From Strongylocentrotus droebachiensis (lineage: Eukaryota; Echinodermata; Echinoidea; Camarodonta; Strongylocentrotidae), in the NCBI GenBank assembly GCA_035222895.1, contig JAVYIG010000413.1, forward strand, positions 405,501 through 469,500: a stretch of 64,000 nucleotides of DNA. The letters run 5' to 3'. The position numbers and the translations under genes were made by a program. This document shows, piece by piece, positions 44,933 to 57,600 of the stretch. Under the pieces are notes generated by a model. It searched no databases. It had not been told where the DNA came from and saw only the letters and a list, made by a program, of their open reading frames with translations. The first letter of the stretch is position 1, and every line of letters starts with the position of its first letter.

Positions 44933-46300
44933 CTAGCAGAATGATTTGTGTATCCATACTTTTGACAATCAAAGTTGTAATCAGATTGCAACCACAGCTT
45001 TTTGCAACGCGTGCAGTTGATATCCGCACTTTCTTTCTTTACTTAATTTCTAAATTTTATCTGCCGTCTGTTCTACACAGTTATCACATTTATCATTATA
45101 TTTACCATCTGCCCTTGAAATCTTCTCCGACATAACTGATTTTTTTTTACTGAGAGCACGACCCATAAGACCTTTTCCTGATATCCCTCCTTTGTAAATA
45201 CATGTAGTAATTCCTATGTTTTGTAAAAGATTGTCACGCCATCAAGCTCCGATTATGTGACAATGCTTCTTGATGATTTACTTTCCTTAACGCTTTAATG
45301 TAATTATTTCACTTTGATAATCAGTCGTATTAGTTGTGTCCAATTTTGTAATCGGTTTATCAAGTATATTAATTAATCAAATCAAATCAATCAGGTCACA
45401 TCTGTCTCAAGATCTGTGCGCAGGTAGATTATCAACAATATCAATTGGTCCATGTCATGTAATCATGATCCTGAACAATTCGCAACTAATTTTAGTTTTG
45501 AATTTCAATCAAGGTGTACTTAGCCGATTGAACATCTTTCATTGGAAAATGGATTTCTAGTAACCAGTTAAAAACATCTTACCCCAGACTACTCAAAAAT
45601 AGTTTTTAGCATACTAAGAAATAACCTGAACTACGTTGCCGAACAAACAGAGTGAAAACAGCCTCATACCATTACTTATACGCATCCACAATTATTATAG
45701 TAAAAACGAAAACATATGTTTTTCAATATTGACCATATATTATACCCCTGTCTAAATTGTTTTCATGGTTGTTTTACATGTATGTACATTATCATTACGC
45801 TCTCCTCTCTTTTAATTTCATTCTTTTCTCTCTCTCTCTCTCTCTCTGTCTCTAAGCGCGCCCCTCCCCCTTTCTCTATCTATATTAGACCTCTCTCCCC
45901 TGTTCAATCTTACACCCCCCCACTCTCACTCACCCATACACTAGCTCTTTCTCTATTCCTCCTTAGTCTCTCTCTCTCTCTCTCTCTTAATTAAAATAGT
46001 CACCAAGACTGTATTTCTATCATTCCCACAATATGTCATCTTACTAATGTTGGGAAAGCAGTGTGCAGAATGTCACAACTTCTGCCCAGCTAGGAAGCAA
46101 TGAAAAACAAGAAACATTAATTTACATTTTTGTTTTTCACCATCAAGAATTTAATTACAAAACGGGAACTTATTCTACCATGAATGTACTTTCTACAAAA
46201 TGTACAATGGAAAAGGGATGAAAAAAATAATCACATGACAAACAACTTAATCACAGCTTTTCTAGAATCGTTTTCATGTATTATTTCAAATACCAAGAGT
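44933..46300. other. No gene; CT-rich microsatellites
   Basis: CT runs lie at 45826-45860 and 45966-45990. The frame at 45716-45994 is driven by them. Confidence 0.5.
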
Positions 46301-46301
46301 A

Positions 46302-47251
46302 CACTGTAAAAAAGAATTTGTTCATTGGTAATTTTTACGTATTTTTTCTATGTAGAATTTACTTGAAAACATTAGTTTTCCCACTTACGCACTAAATTTA
46401 AGTCTTGCTAACTCAAACTTTCAACTAGTAGAACATACGTGGAATATTTAAGTAAAATCAAATACATAAGAACTTTAGGTAATTTCAGCTTGTATTAATT
46501 TAGTAATTTTAACTCAAAATCAGAAATTATACGTATTACTCAAACAATTTATGTTGATTATTCTTATCTTTTTAAAGTAAGGACCGATGCAGTGCGTAAT
46601 AGAAATATTTACATAATTTATGAATATTCATTAAGACCAAATTAAACTCTTTTTTAAATAAAACAATTCTTTTTTGTGGTTGAATGAAAATTTAAGGACT
46701 TTAAAACATTTACTAATTCATTTAACATGGCTAAGCAAAGACAAGACAATTTTTAATTGTTACCCAGTTCAAAACAAATCAAAACTTGATATTTCAGGAA
46801 ATTGTCAACCAATTTTCCTTTGAAGATGCTACGATCAAGTATATATAAAATTTGGAGCCTTTCAATATGTGTCGAATTGAAGCGTATGTAATAGTTTGTG
46901 ATGGTGGTAGATATATATATACGGTTAAATCTTAAATAGAAGTAGTGTTAGTGATTAATGATTAATCTTAAATAGAAGTAGTGAATGATTAGTGGATGTT
47001 ACTTGTTAGATTAGATGGGTACCAAATCGTGCAATATGTAATCCTATCATAGCTTTTTTTTAATTATCTAAAATGATTACAATACTTAAATTATTTACGT
47101 TAATGTAACTCGATTTAACTGAGTAAAAATTTATTCAGCAAAATAAGTAAATTCTACTTAAGATGCCGTAGGTAATATTTACTTAATAAAAATAAGGCAA
47201 TTCTTTTCCTCAATTTTATTGAGTTATTTCGACTATTATTTTTTTACAGTG
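46302..47251. mobile_element. AT-rich MITE with CACTGTAAAAAA ends, TA-flanked
   Basis: Termini CACTGTAAAAAA and TTTTTTTACAGTG with TA outside (46300-46301 and 47252-47253). The ends match those of the 1694-2012 element except for a G/A difference. The interior is AT-rich, with recurring AACTCAAA, TTAAGTAAA and complements. No ORF. Confidence 0.7.
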
Positions 47252-47481
47252 TATAGTCATACCTGTTAACGACATGAAATGCAAAATGTTAACAAAATAA
47301 ATTGACAAAGGAAGGTGGTCCAAGATATGCCCCATACGTTATCAAGTATTATGTAGATGAATTAAGTTGGTGAAGCATTGTATGACATGGCTGTGGACAC
47401 ATCGAGAAATTATGAGCAGCAGATGGCAGTATACGAAATCCGAAGCAGTGTTAGTTAAAACAAAAATACCATTTTATTTGG

Positions 47482-47815
47482 TGTTTTGTCTGAATTAACT
47501 CTAGTAGGGCTATCGGCTTGATACTGCCATCAGATATACTGAAATCCTTGATGTTTTTGGTAACGTATAAGACAAAATAGCTTCATGTACGACTTTCTAA
47601 CAAGTTAAAAGCTGCTACAAAATTTTACAAGCTCTATAGTGTTCATTTGTTTTGTCTGAATTAACTCTAGTAAGGCTATCGGCTTGATACTGCCATCAGA
47701 TATACTGAAATCCTTGATGTTTTTGGTAACGTATAAGACAAAATAGCTTCATGTACGACTTTCTAACAAGTTAAAAGCTGCTACAAAATGTTACAAGCTC
47801 TATAGTGTTCAAATG
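47482..47815. repeat. 167-bp tandem duplication
   Basis: TGTTTTGTCTGAATTAACTC starts at 47482 and again at 47649. The two 167-bp copies are nearly identical, so the duplication is recent. The unit is non-coding. Confidence 0.85.
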
Positions 47816-48438
47816 CATCCATGTGCTTAACAATCTGTAAGGCAGCAGAGCCAATTACAGACATCAATACAAATTGTTCAAAGGAAAGAAATCTTAGTTA
47901 AGGAATACATACAGGTAACCATCTACTCAATTTAGCTGCTGAACAGACTTTTCTCAGGTTATGGCTGACTGTAATGCTTACATACATGCATCATCTGTTC
48001 AGAGCCAGAAGGGGTTTAACTCTGTGCTACAGTGTAGGACTCAAAACATTTCTAGCTTGAAACAGGCAATGTCTTTAGGCTTACAATAAACTCCTTAAAT
48101 TTAACATTACTTTTTCAATGAAGGTGTATGCAGGCAACACATTCACCTCTTTCAATATTCAGAGATTATGTAAATCAGTTTGATCATTTCATCAGAGCAA
48201 CATTAAACTTTATAATCTATTTTAGTCATGCTCATGGGAATCAAATCTGGTAAAAAACTCACGACAGCAAGTTTACATTTGAACTAGTATTTCAAATGCA
48301 ATGTATCCTAAAACAGTGATAGAAGAGAAGCCAAGAACCATTGTGAATATAGATGTACCAGCCAACTGCTTTGTGTCATGTTGAGGCAGATATATTACTA
48401 CGAGTATCCTATTCTATGTAGCTGAAATTTGCCATTAC
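47816..48438. other. No gene recognised
   Basis: Non-coding mixed sequence on both strands. It has the look of an untranslated region, but nothing supports a gene. Confidence 0.4.
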
Positions 48439-48447
48439 AACTTCATG

Positions 48448-48533
48448 GATTCCAAGGTAATAAGTCTGCCTATATTTCTTCACCTTTTTAAAACCAGCTT
48501 ATTGCTGGTCAAATCAAATCAAATCAAATCAAA
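48448..48533 (+). mobile_element. 86-bp retroposon tail with 9-bp target duplication
   Basis: AACTTCATG occurs at 48439-48447 and again at 48534-48542. Between them lies a short element ending in a hairpin (ACCAGC TTATT GCTGGT) and a CAAAT pentanucleotide tail (48509-48532). This is the usual look of a severely 5'-truncated LINE or SINE 3' end. Confidence 0.75.
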
Positions 48534-48542
48534 AACTTCATG

Positions 48543-48665
48543 ATCAGCAAACCACACTACCCAGTTGTCACGCTTCTCTACATCTGTGAGGCTCACCCGC
48601 ACAGTCCAATGTCACTCCGCCAACTCATACGTGGTTGCATAGTACATACCGGTAACCCTATATGA
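48543..48665 (-). pseudogene. Weak coding trace, possibly PWWP-like
   Basis: One minus-strand frame reads GMYYATTYELAE, a TGA, then HWTVRVSLTDVEKRDNW followed by VVWFADHEV. The Trp-rich end recalls PWWP domains, but the match is by eye and short. The host sequence is interrupted by the retroposon at 48448-48533. It may be a decayed exon or chance. Confidence 0.2.
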
Positions 48666-48985
48666 AGAAATTAATGGTGTAAAACCATAACATGTTATAT
48701 GTTATTTAAAAACGGCGCGGTCAAAGAAGAAGAAGAAAAATAGCTGCGATCATTCGTTTACCAATGTACCATTATTTGCATTCTTCACCTTCAATGACTT
48801 CACCACTCAAATACACTGTACCAAATTCACAAGTGGCACCGAATGCAGAGGCTAAAGAGTTGTTTGACAACGAGTTGGGATTTCTTCCTAGGGTTGTGTG
48901 TTAAACGTGACCACGTGTGCGGAGGATCCTCACAAAGACCAGGACGCGTGACCACTCGATAGTGTGCATGGTTTGCTCATGCTGG

Positions 48986-49150
48986 TAATTTAATTTTATT
49001 TATTTATTTCCACATATGGGTGGAACACATGGGCGAGTCAGCACAGTTTTTTTTCATAGGGGTACAATTAAAATACATAGCATGTTTTTACAAAAGAAAC
49101 AAGACAATAAATCAAATACACATAAATAATTAACGATACATTGCACTTAC
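48986..49150 (-). mobile_element. CR1-like LINE 3' end
   Basis: On minus the sequence runs through TGTGCTGACTCGCCCATGTG and ends in AAATAAATAAATAAAATTAAA-type repeats (48990-49008 on plus as TTTATTTATTTATTT). Only the 3' untranslated end is present. Confidence 0.55.
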
Positions 49151-50250
49151 AAATTTAATGAAATGTAACATTAGATCAAATAGACAATAAGTATATTCAC
49201 ACCCCCACCCACCCACCCGGCACCTAGAAAATTACACAGTTCATTATCATAAAAAATAAATCACATTCAACCAGGGCTCAAATTAATTTCTTGCCCACGG
49301 AGGCTCTTCCCCCCCCCCCCAAAAAAGCTCTTTTTTTATACAATTTTCATTGAATTGGTACCCATGTTAGCTATTTAATCATTATCATTTATTTAAGTCA
49401 GCATTTTCCCCTCTTACAAATTTACAAGATAGGCTTACATAGTTGTTACTGACTTTCATCCCGTGATGACATTCTCTCGATTTCTTCCCGTTCTGCACAT
49501 TATTTCCTCCTCATTATTCGGAGCAACCTTCACATTCTTTCTTTACTTTAAAGATACTATGTCCCTTTTGCAGCCAACATCAAATTATTTAGAACTTTGC
49601 AGGAATTATGAATATGTCATGTATGTCCTATATGTGAAATATTAACGTTAGCAGTGTCCTAATATTTAATAATAATAATTACAGTGCTTATATAGCGCCT
49701 AACACTTACTTAATATTAATATTAATATTAATATTTAAATTATGCAAGGAAACCCATTTACTTGCGAGACTTTACTGTCAGACACTATTGAGTGACTGAC
49801 TGGCTTTTTTCTTCTTTGGTAATAACATCCATAAAATGAGCTGTAAAGGGTACATGAGCATTTGTCAACATCAATAACCCATTTCTTGTAATGACCATAA
49901 TTAAACCGATAGAATCTTTGCGCAGCATAAAACATACGACCATTCGGTACAATGGTCTGAAAATCAGACTATTACTTATACTGTCTCTATAGCTCCTTAG
50001 TCGATTTGACAACTAGTAGTCGTTATTTTCCCACTTTAAGACATTTTCAAGACCCCCTTTTTTTTTAGGGAAGTTCTAAATTAGCATTATCTTTCAATTG
50101 CCGTTGGAATTTAATCTTTTCATTTGTTGGGCCTGCAAGGGGACATAGTACCATTAGGTCTTTACCCAGGGGCGGATCTTTTGGCTAAGGAGGGATATGA
50201 GTCACTCTCGCCGAGTGTCAAGACATCCAAGTCTAAATCATGGACAGTAA
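49151..50250. other. No gene recognised
   Basis: Contains a CACC repeat near 49201-49220, a C-run at 49310-49320, an ATATTA repeat at 49708-49735, and CAGGGGCGGATC (50168-50179), a possible lone hAT-like end. Confidence 0.45.
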
Positions 50251-50253
50251 GAA

Positions 50254-50526
50254 TCAATTCATGAATGTGTTTGTTAGAGACAAACAATTCAAATGAGCTA
50301 TTTTAAGACATTTTCCCAAAGACAGAGATAATTTTGGACGTACACCTTCAGAGCGTTGATTTAAATTATTTTTTACAAAATGCGTAGATATATTCAAATC
50401 ACTATCTGAATCTAACAAATAATCATCAATGCAATATTGATTGGGTAATTCTTTAAATAGGCACAAATTACACGTCCAGTCCTTGTCGGATTGAAACACT
50501 GGGAGAGGAACATTAGAACAATTCAA
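50254..50526 (-). mobile_element. LINE remnant around the ORF2 start
   Basis: The minus-strand frame has a Cys pair in WTCNLCLF, an acidic linker, then KCLKIAHLNCLSL. The last block matches the usual opening of an AP-endonuclease domain (xIxHLNxxSL) in CR1/Jockey-type LINEs, where a Cys-rich stretch often precedes it. The element stops shortly after this block. Confidence 0.55.
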
Positions 50527-50894
50527 ATTATTCCATGACTTACATTTAATAAAATTGTAATTGGTGAATGTGTCTCGTTCATCTCTTACACCGGGTCTCC
50601 CATATCTTCACCTGCTTTATGGTAGTCGATATTTGAGTACTTCGAACTATTCACGACGTGACTTTTTAGTCTTGGTGCGGCTTTCCTGTGATCATAACAA
50701 AGAGAAAACACCATCGTTATCGTGTATTAGGTACAAAGTCTGTCTTACAATGAAATCACGCACTAAAACTAATTCCAATGTTTTCAGTAATATTATGGAA
50801 GTATGCGTCGTTTTGTTTAGTCTCTATGTTACGAGAACATTTCTTCTCCTCATCAAATGTATTTAACGTAAATTTAAAAAGAAGACATTGACCT

Positions 50895-50900
50895 TTTATT
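50895..50900 (-). terminator. Possible poly(A) signal of the transporter gene
   Basis: AATAAA on the minus strand about 510 bp beyond the stop codon at 51413. Confidence 0.3.
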
Positions 50901-51412
50901 GATGCTTATTAAACTTGATGCTAAATTAAAAAACCGGGGATTTCCACTTTGTAAAGTTGAAGGTCTAAAATGATTGTATTTTTTAAAATAAAGTCTCTTA
51001 AGATATTGTCTTTAATGTAGTGAAACATGTATTTGTTTTTCCACTTTCAGTCCTTTACCTGTGACAGTGACTTTGCAATTTAGGGGGATACTGAATTTTA
51101 TGTTCTTAGTTTAAGTTACTCGAGGGAAGAATTTTCAGTAGTCACCGTTTTTAGGACACAATTTTGGGGTATGGTTTTAGACGGACACTGCTGACGTCCT
51201 TCAGATTTTCTTTCCAAGTAATACGGGCTATATGTTACTTTTATGATACATTATTGGTAAAATTTTGCCATCAAAAGGGTCCATTTGAGATTTCTTGACA
51301 ATAATGTAAAGTTGCACCATTTAAAAACAATTATGATTTCTGATTCATAGACAAAAAATTAGATTATCTGTGACGATCGTCCAAGGCATTAAATGAACAA
51401 AGCCAATGAATT

Positions 51413-51635
51413 TTAAAGATCATACCATCCGATGTTTTCTCCCTCTTCCATCGTTTCTGGTATCTTTTTGCCTCTGGTTTCTGGAAGGAAGTAGGCAGTT
51501 GCTGCCCCGATGAAAGCAAAGCAGGCAAAAATGACGAGAGGAAACGGATTCCAGATTTTGGAAAGGAGCAGGATTGGTGGGGCTAAAATGTTGGACAAGT
51601 CTGAGACGAGGGTGCACATGCCAAGAGTAGAATTC
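51413..51635 (-). CDS. SLC22-like exon g (TM11-TM12, C-terminus)
   Basis: Acceptor ATATATCTTCCAG, then 73 codons and TAA. It encodes NSTLGMCTLVSDLS through EEGENIGWYDL, with the LPETRGKKIPET motif at the end of TM12. Confidence 0.93.
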
Positions 51636-54600
51636 CTGGAAGATATAGATTACCAGCGAATCATATATCAGAAACAAGAATGAATAAAAAACAATTTTAA
51701 TGATAACGAAGTTATATTTGTAATTACAAATAAGGACACATTAAACATGTATTTCATAACAAAAAAGGAGTTCGATGTTCCTTGTAAGTGATTGAAAGTA
51801 GAGGTTAGGTTGTCTTGGTATACTAATAATGTTTGCGTAGCTTAAAGCAAAGTTCCCCATTGCTGTCCTCCCTGTTGATTTTTTTGCAAAAGGTTGACAA
51901 TTATCTCCTGCGATAATCGATCCCAGATCCCTGGGTCCCTGCATAAAATTTAAGAAGGGTGACAGTAATGGGGAATAGGAGTTCTGTATACGCGACCATT
52001 GATATCTCATTACCTTTCGCATTGTATGTTTTCCACGGGAGTTACCAAAGCAGCAAATAACAAGTAATACACACACACACGCGCGCGCGCAAATTATACA
52101 TACACACACACACACACGCACACGCACATACACACAGATATATATATATATATAATATATACAGTGCGTCCCAGAAAAAACGAAACCGAGAAGTATCGAT
52201 GTTTTATCATAACTTAATCACAACCATAATTAATGAATGATACATATTTGGAAAGCTTAGAGTCTCCTCTTTCAGTTGATGCTACTCACGTGAGTGATTA
52301 AAAGCAATTTGAAGCAAGGAAACCAAAAAGTAATTTGGCGGGCGGTATCTGAATTTCAAAGAAAAATTCATATTTCTAGAAAGTTCACTTTCTGCCCTTT
52401 CATATGACACCTCAATCAAGAAAAATGAGCCAGGAATAACAAAGTTCTGTTTGTTTAAAGTAGCCCTTACATTTTCATGATTCTAAGAAACGAATTCGTT
52501 TTCACTGGGTGCCTGCCGTAGCAAAAAGCAGATTTGAAAAAAGACATAAACTCCGTTTCGTTGACAATCAGCCATGCATGAAGACTCTCGTCTACGGCTG
52601 ATTGTCAACGAAACGGAGTTAATTATTTTGTTAATTTCGTTTATTGATACGGCAGGAAGCCAGTGAAAACGAATTCGTTTAATAAAATTATGGAAATGCA
52701 AGCACTAATTTAAACAAACAGAACTTTATCATTCCTCGCTCATTTTTCCTGATTGAGGTGTCATATGAAAGGGCAGAAACTAAACTTTCTAGAAATGTGA
52801 ATTTTTCTTCGAAATTCAGATACCGCCCGCCAAATGTCTTTTTGGTTTCTTTCCTTCAAATTGCTTTTAATCACTTATGCGTGAAATATGCATCATCTGA
52901 GTAGCATCACGTGAAAGAGGAGACTCTATGCTTTCCAAATATGTATCATTCATTAATTATAGTTGTGATTAAGTTATGATAGAACATCGATACTTCTCGG
53001 TTTCGTTTTTTTTCTGGGACGCACTGTATATATGCGTGTGTGTGTGTGTGTGTGTGTGTGCGTGTGTGCGAGCGTGCGGATGCGTTGGCGCACGTCTGTG
53101 CATGTATATATAAAATGTTACGGCTATTACCTAACTGGGGTCGGAATAATCTCACAAGCATGGAGGTAGACAATGCTGAAGGAAGCTGTGATGGCAAACT
53201 TTCCAATCATTGCCACTGCGGCTCGTCCAATACCAAACGCTGTCAAGAGACCAAAATAATAATGTGCTATATTAACCTTCATGTAAATGAGTGTTGAGCG
53301 AGTACGAGCAAAATGAGGGGAAAAGAGATAAGAATGAATCCAAATGAAATATAGAAGCCCGTTAAAGAGATGGTTTATTGATTTCAAACTTGACTGAATT
53401 TGGTATCATTGCAATCGAAAAATTACACTGAGTAAAATCATTACATTTGTGTAACTTGTACATTCGAGCGAAATTTATAAAAGTTGATTGAACTTGACGA
53501 AAAATCAACCCACTCAACGCCCCGGAAACATCGTAAGTCAGCTGATTTTTGAAGTGACGCCACAATATGAACAGCGGGCCGCTCAGCTGAAATGATTGAC
53601 GACGGTGCGAGATGCAGTTTGCGTGCTATTCACATGTACTGCATTACTCTCGATTACCGTACCCATTTATACCTAACGCTGTTTACCTTCATCAAAATCC
53701 CCTGGAAATATGGATATGGACGAAAACATACTTGATTTGAGTTTTGAGGAGAAAGAAGAAGGCTCCTCCATGGCATGGTTTTGGTTCTTAGCCCTACTTT
53801 AGTCTAGATAAATGGTATATAACTTCCAAAAAGCGAGTGAATATATCGTCGATGTATTTAGCGTTCAAGTTTCCCGCACCTAGTAGCTGTGCGTGTGTAC
53901 TCTGTGTGTGCAATATCACACATAGGCTACGTAGTATGCGTGCATCACATCTAGCGCAGCTTGCTAGCCAGCCTAGCCCGTAGCCCGGCGCTCGAGCTAG
54001 CCGTGAATTGCGAACCGGACTGATCTGTTTCTCTCGGTTTATCAGGTCTTACGACTTAATTTATCAAAAATGTAAATTAATCAGCCTAATCACACATGTT
54101 TGTAATGAATATCTGGACAATTCTATGTAAATTTGTCGCCTACTTTACTCCAAAAGAGTCGTTAGGTTAGCATGCAAAATGTCCTTTGCCTTCCCAGATC
54201 AGACACATACACGCTGAAGTGCCCTCAGAATATGTGATTAGTTTTCCGATTTTTATGCTCAAATGTGACGGGAAAAAATATAAAAATTAAACAAAAATTT
54301 GTAGAAAGTATCATTTATTCAGTGTATCTCATTAAAAATGCCAAAAATAGAGGAAATATCACCATTGGCGGTAAATATACAAACAACGTTAACCCATATC
54401 TGGAAATTGCAATGGGTATCCAACATTGTCCCGAATGTGTGATGTAGGTTGTTCATATTGTGACGTCATCGTTTCGCGTGTAAAATAACGCCGTCAATTC
54501 ACTTTGTGAGTGGGTTCAGGAAAGGGTAACAAAATTGCATTTAATTTATTCCTCACAACAGTGAGGGCTTCAAAGTTACTTTGCTCATTTTGTTAATGTT

Positions 54601-57600
54601 CTCAGCAATCTGTAGCGGTGTAATTTGCCCATTTTCCACATTTCAATGATCCATCTCTTTAAGCCCAGAGACGTGGCGAAAGGGGATACGCATGTCCCGC
54701 ATCAAGTGGTGAAGAAAAATAGACAATCAAAATGGAGAAAAAAGAGGAAGAGAAAGGGAAGGGAAAGTACGAGAACAGTTGATGCCTGAACCATGACCCG
54801 TCCCCTTAATCAGTACCGTTGTAATGTCGCATGTCCGAGTAAGACTGCGCCCTACCCCTTTCCCCCGTCGTCCCTATGTCCCCTGATTTTATGGACTCAT
54901 GCTACGCCACTGGCAAGATATTGTGTTTCAGAGGCTCCCACTCAGTGACTACAATAACCTTCAATGTAAGGTGTTCCTTGATAAGCAGGATATTTTGAAC
55001 GTCAAGTCTAAATTACCAATTCGATATACGATGGCGTCCTTCCATTGTATGCCCAAGTAGAGATATTGTCCAGTCAACCGTTGCACTGTGCAGCTCACCA
55101 TTCGGTAGGAAATATTATGTACGCAGTTTTGACAAATTAGGGGACTATATCCTAACCTACACCATCATGCTGGAATGCATACGTAACATTTGAAACAATT
55201 ATATATGGAAACTGTGATGTGAAAACACAGCAAAAAATGATTTCATCTCCTCTCCTTTTAAAGGCGAACAAGCGAAGCATTGATGCATGAATCTAAAGTT
55301 CCATTCCTGAGAATTGGTAGCCCTGAAATAATTTCCTCGGAAATACTTTATGTTGAGCGCACGGGCGAGAGAATTAGAGATTAAGACTACCTGAATGCCG
55401 AAATTGGCTGATGATCAATTTTCTTCCGAGACGATATATACATAATCCACATATATACATACATAATTATTATTTTTTACCACCAGTATTCTCTCTGTCG
55501 AAATTGTACTTTTTACCTTATTTTCAATATGTCTGATATACACTCTCATCCTCAGCATTATCTTATATATATATATATATATCTCTATCTCTCGCTTTGT
55601 CTCTCTTTCTCTCTCCCTCTCTCCCTTTCTCTCTTTCTCCCCCTCTCTGTCTTTCTCTATCTCACACTTTTCCTGGATCTCCCGTGCTGTCTGCACTATT
55701 ATCCTCTCTACCTCTCTTTTATATTTCCCTCCAGCCCATGGTGATGTGGAATAGAATGTTAAGCGAATTTTATTAATTGTATTAATTTGTATATATATGT
55801 GTACACTGATTTATTTAGAAAATTCAAACACTGCGTGATATGACTTAATACGTTTTATGTTTGTATAAATATTTATGTTTTTACAATGTACAAAGTTCTG
55901 CAATTCAACCATCTGGCTGCAAATGAATTTTTTAATAAAACCATTACCATTACCAACCATTACCATTACCTATCATTTCCATATAAAAAAATTTGTTGCT
56001 AGAACTAAACTTACGAATGAAACTTGTTGCCAATATGGCGGCTCCACATAAGGCCATGAAGAACATGTAAACCGGTCTTCTCCCCCACTTTTCAATTGGG
56101 TGAATGACACATAAATCAGCAGGAATTTCAACAGCACCCGCAATAGCAAAGGCAATGTATTTGTTGACTCCAAGGGAGCCGGTGCTCATGGTTATGCCGT
56201 AGTACACCACCATGTTCACACTTCTGGGGGAGAAAATGATAATAATAATTATTATTTATTTGGCCATAAACATCAGAAATTCCCAGTATATCCTCATAAT
56301 AATATATAATAATAGTATATAATAATATTAATGACATATCAAATAATAATATCAAAATTAATAATAATAATAAAAATGATTCTAAAAATAGAATAATGAT
56401 AATAATAATAATAATACAAATGCAGTCAAGTGTTGTAAATCATCAAATTTCTTCTCAAACTAACTTTATGTCAAATGCGTGTATACACACGCAAACGCAC
56501 CCTTAATTCTTTTATGTATATTTGTTTCAATATTTTTTTCTCCAAATGTGTAATACAAACAAAAACATACAATTGAATATAATGAATAAACGTTTTCCAT
56601 ATTGATATGAATCGCTTATACATAAACATAATTAAACAAAAATTCATTTGCAGCATATAACTTGGCAACAAGGTAAACTTAAAGTACATAAACATAATTT
56701 AAAAGTCAATTGCACGTTTATTCACTTATTTAAAAAAAGCCTAAACAAATCTGGAGGTTATTTCACTGGAACAATGCCTGCCCCATCCTGCTCCCTCCCT
56801 CCCACAAACTAACATTCTCAACTGGAAAAAAATAAACGAAATAATAAGGTTAACCAGGCCGCAAAAACCAAACACACACACACGCACACACAACCACACA
56901 CACATGTATGTTTGTGTATGTAATATTCGGCTTGTTCCGGATTGAAGTACTTCCATATTATTATTATTATTTATTTTATTTTTTTGTGGGGGGGGGGGGG
57001 GGAGAAATTTATGAATCCTAAACATAATTGCTATTCAGAATCCCCTTGACAGGGAGTTGCTTGGATTTAAGCCTAAACATCAACCAAATAGGTTGGTGAA
57101 TAAGATTACAAATATCAGACATTAGAAAGGTTATGCTTATGCCAGATTATATGAACATGTATACGATACTTACAACTGGAACATGAGGTTTAGGGTGTAG
57201 AGACGTAAACGGGGACTGCGTAGGAGTTCGATCACACCTAGGTTTCCACCCCCCTCGACTTTCTACTTGAAAAACCACAAAAACAATTGATGTCATGATT
57301 AAATAGGGAGATGTGAGTTGGTCTAGCGGCAGCTCTCTGTCTTCGCCTACAAGCTGGCTCAGGCGACCACGGTTCGAAACTGAGTCACATCTTTCGGATG
57401 GTGACGTTAAATGTCGGTCTCCAAACGTAAATAATCATATCTGATTGATACACTGGTTTGCCACCCTCTCTAGTCACCGCACTATACACGAAACCTTCCC
57501 TTCGCACCGGTTGGGGTCCCGTGTTAGTGGCTGGGGGCAGGGAGCGTTAAACATAATTACAAAAAAAAAAAAACATATAAATAATTTTAACCTTACCAAT

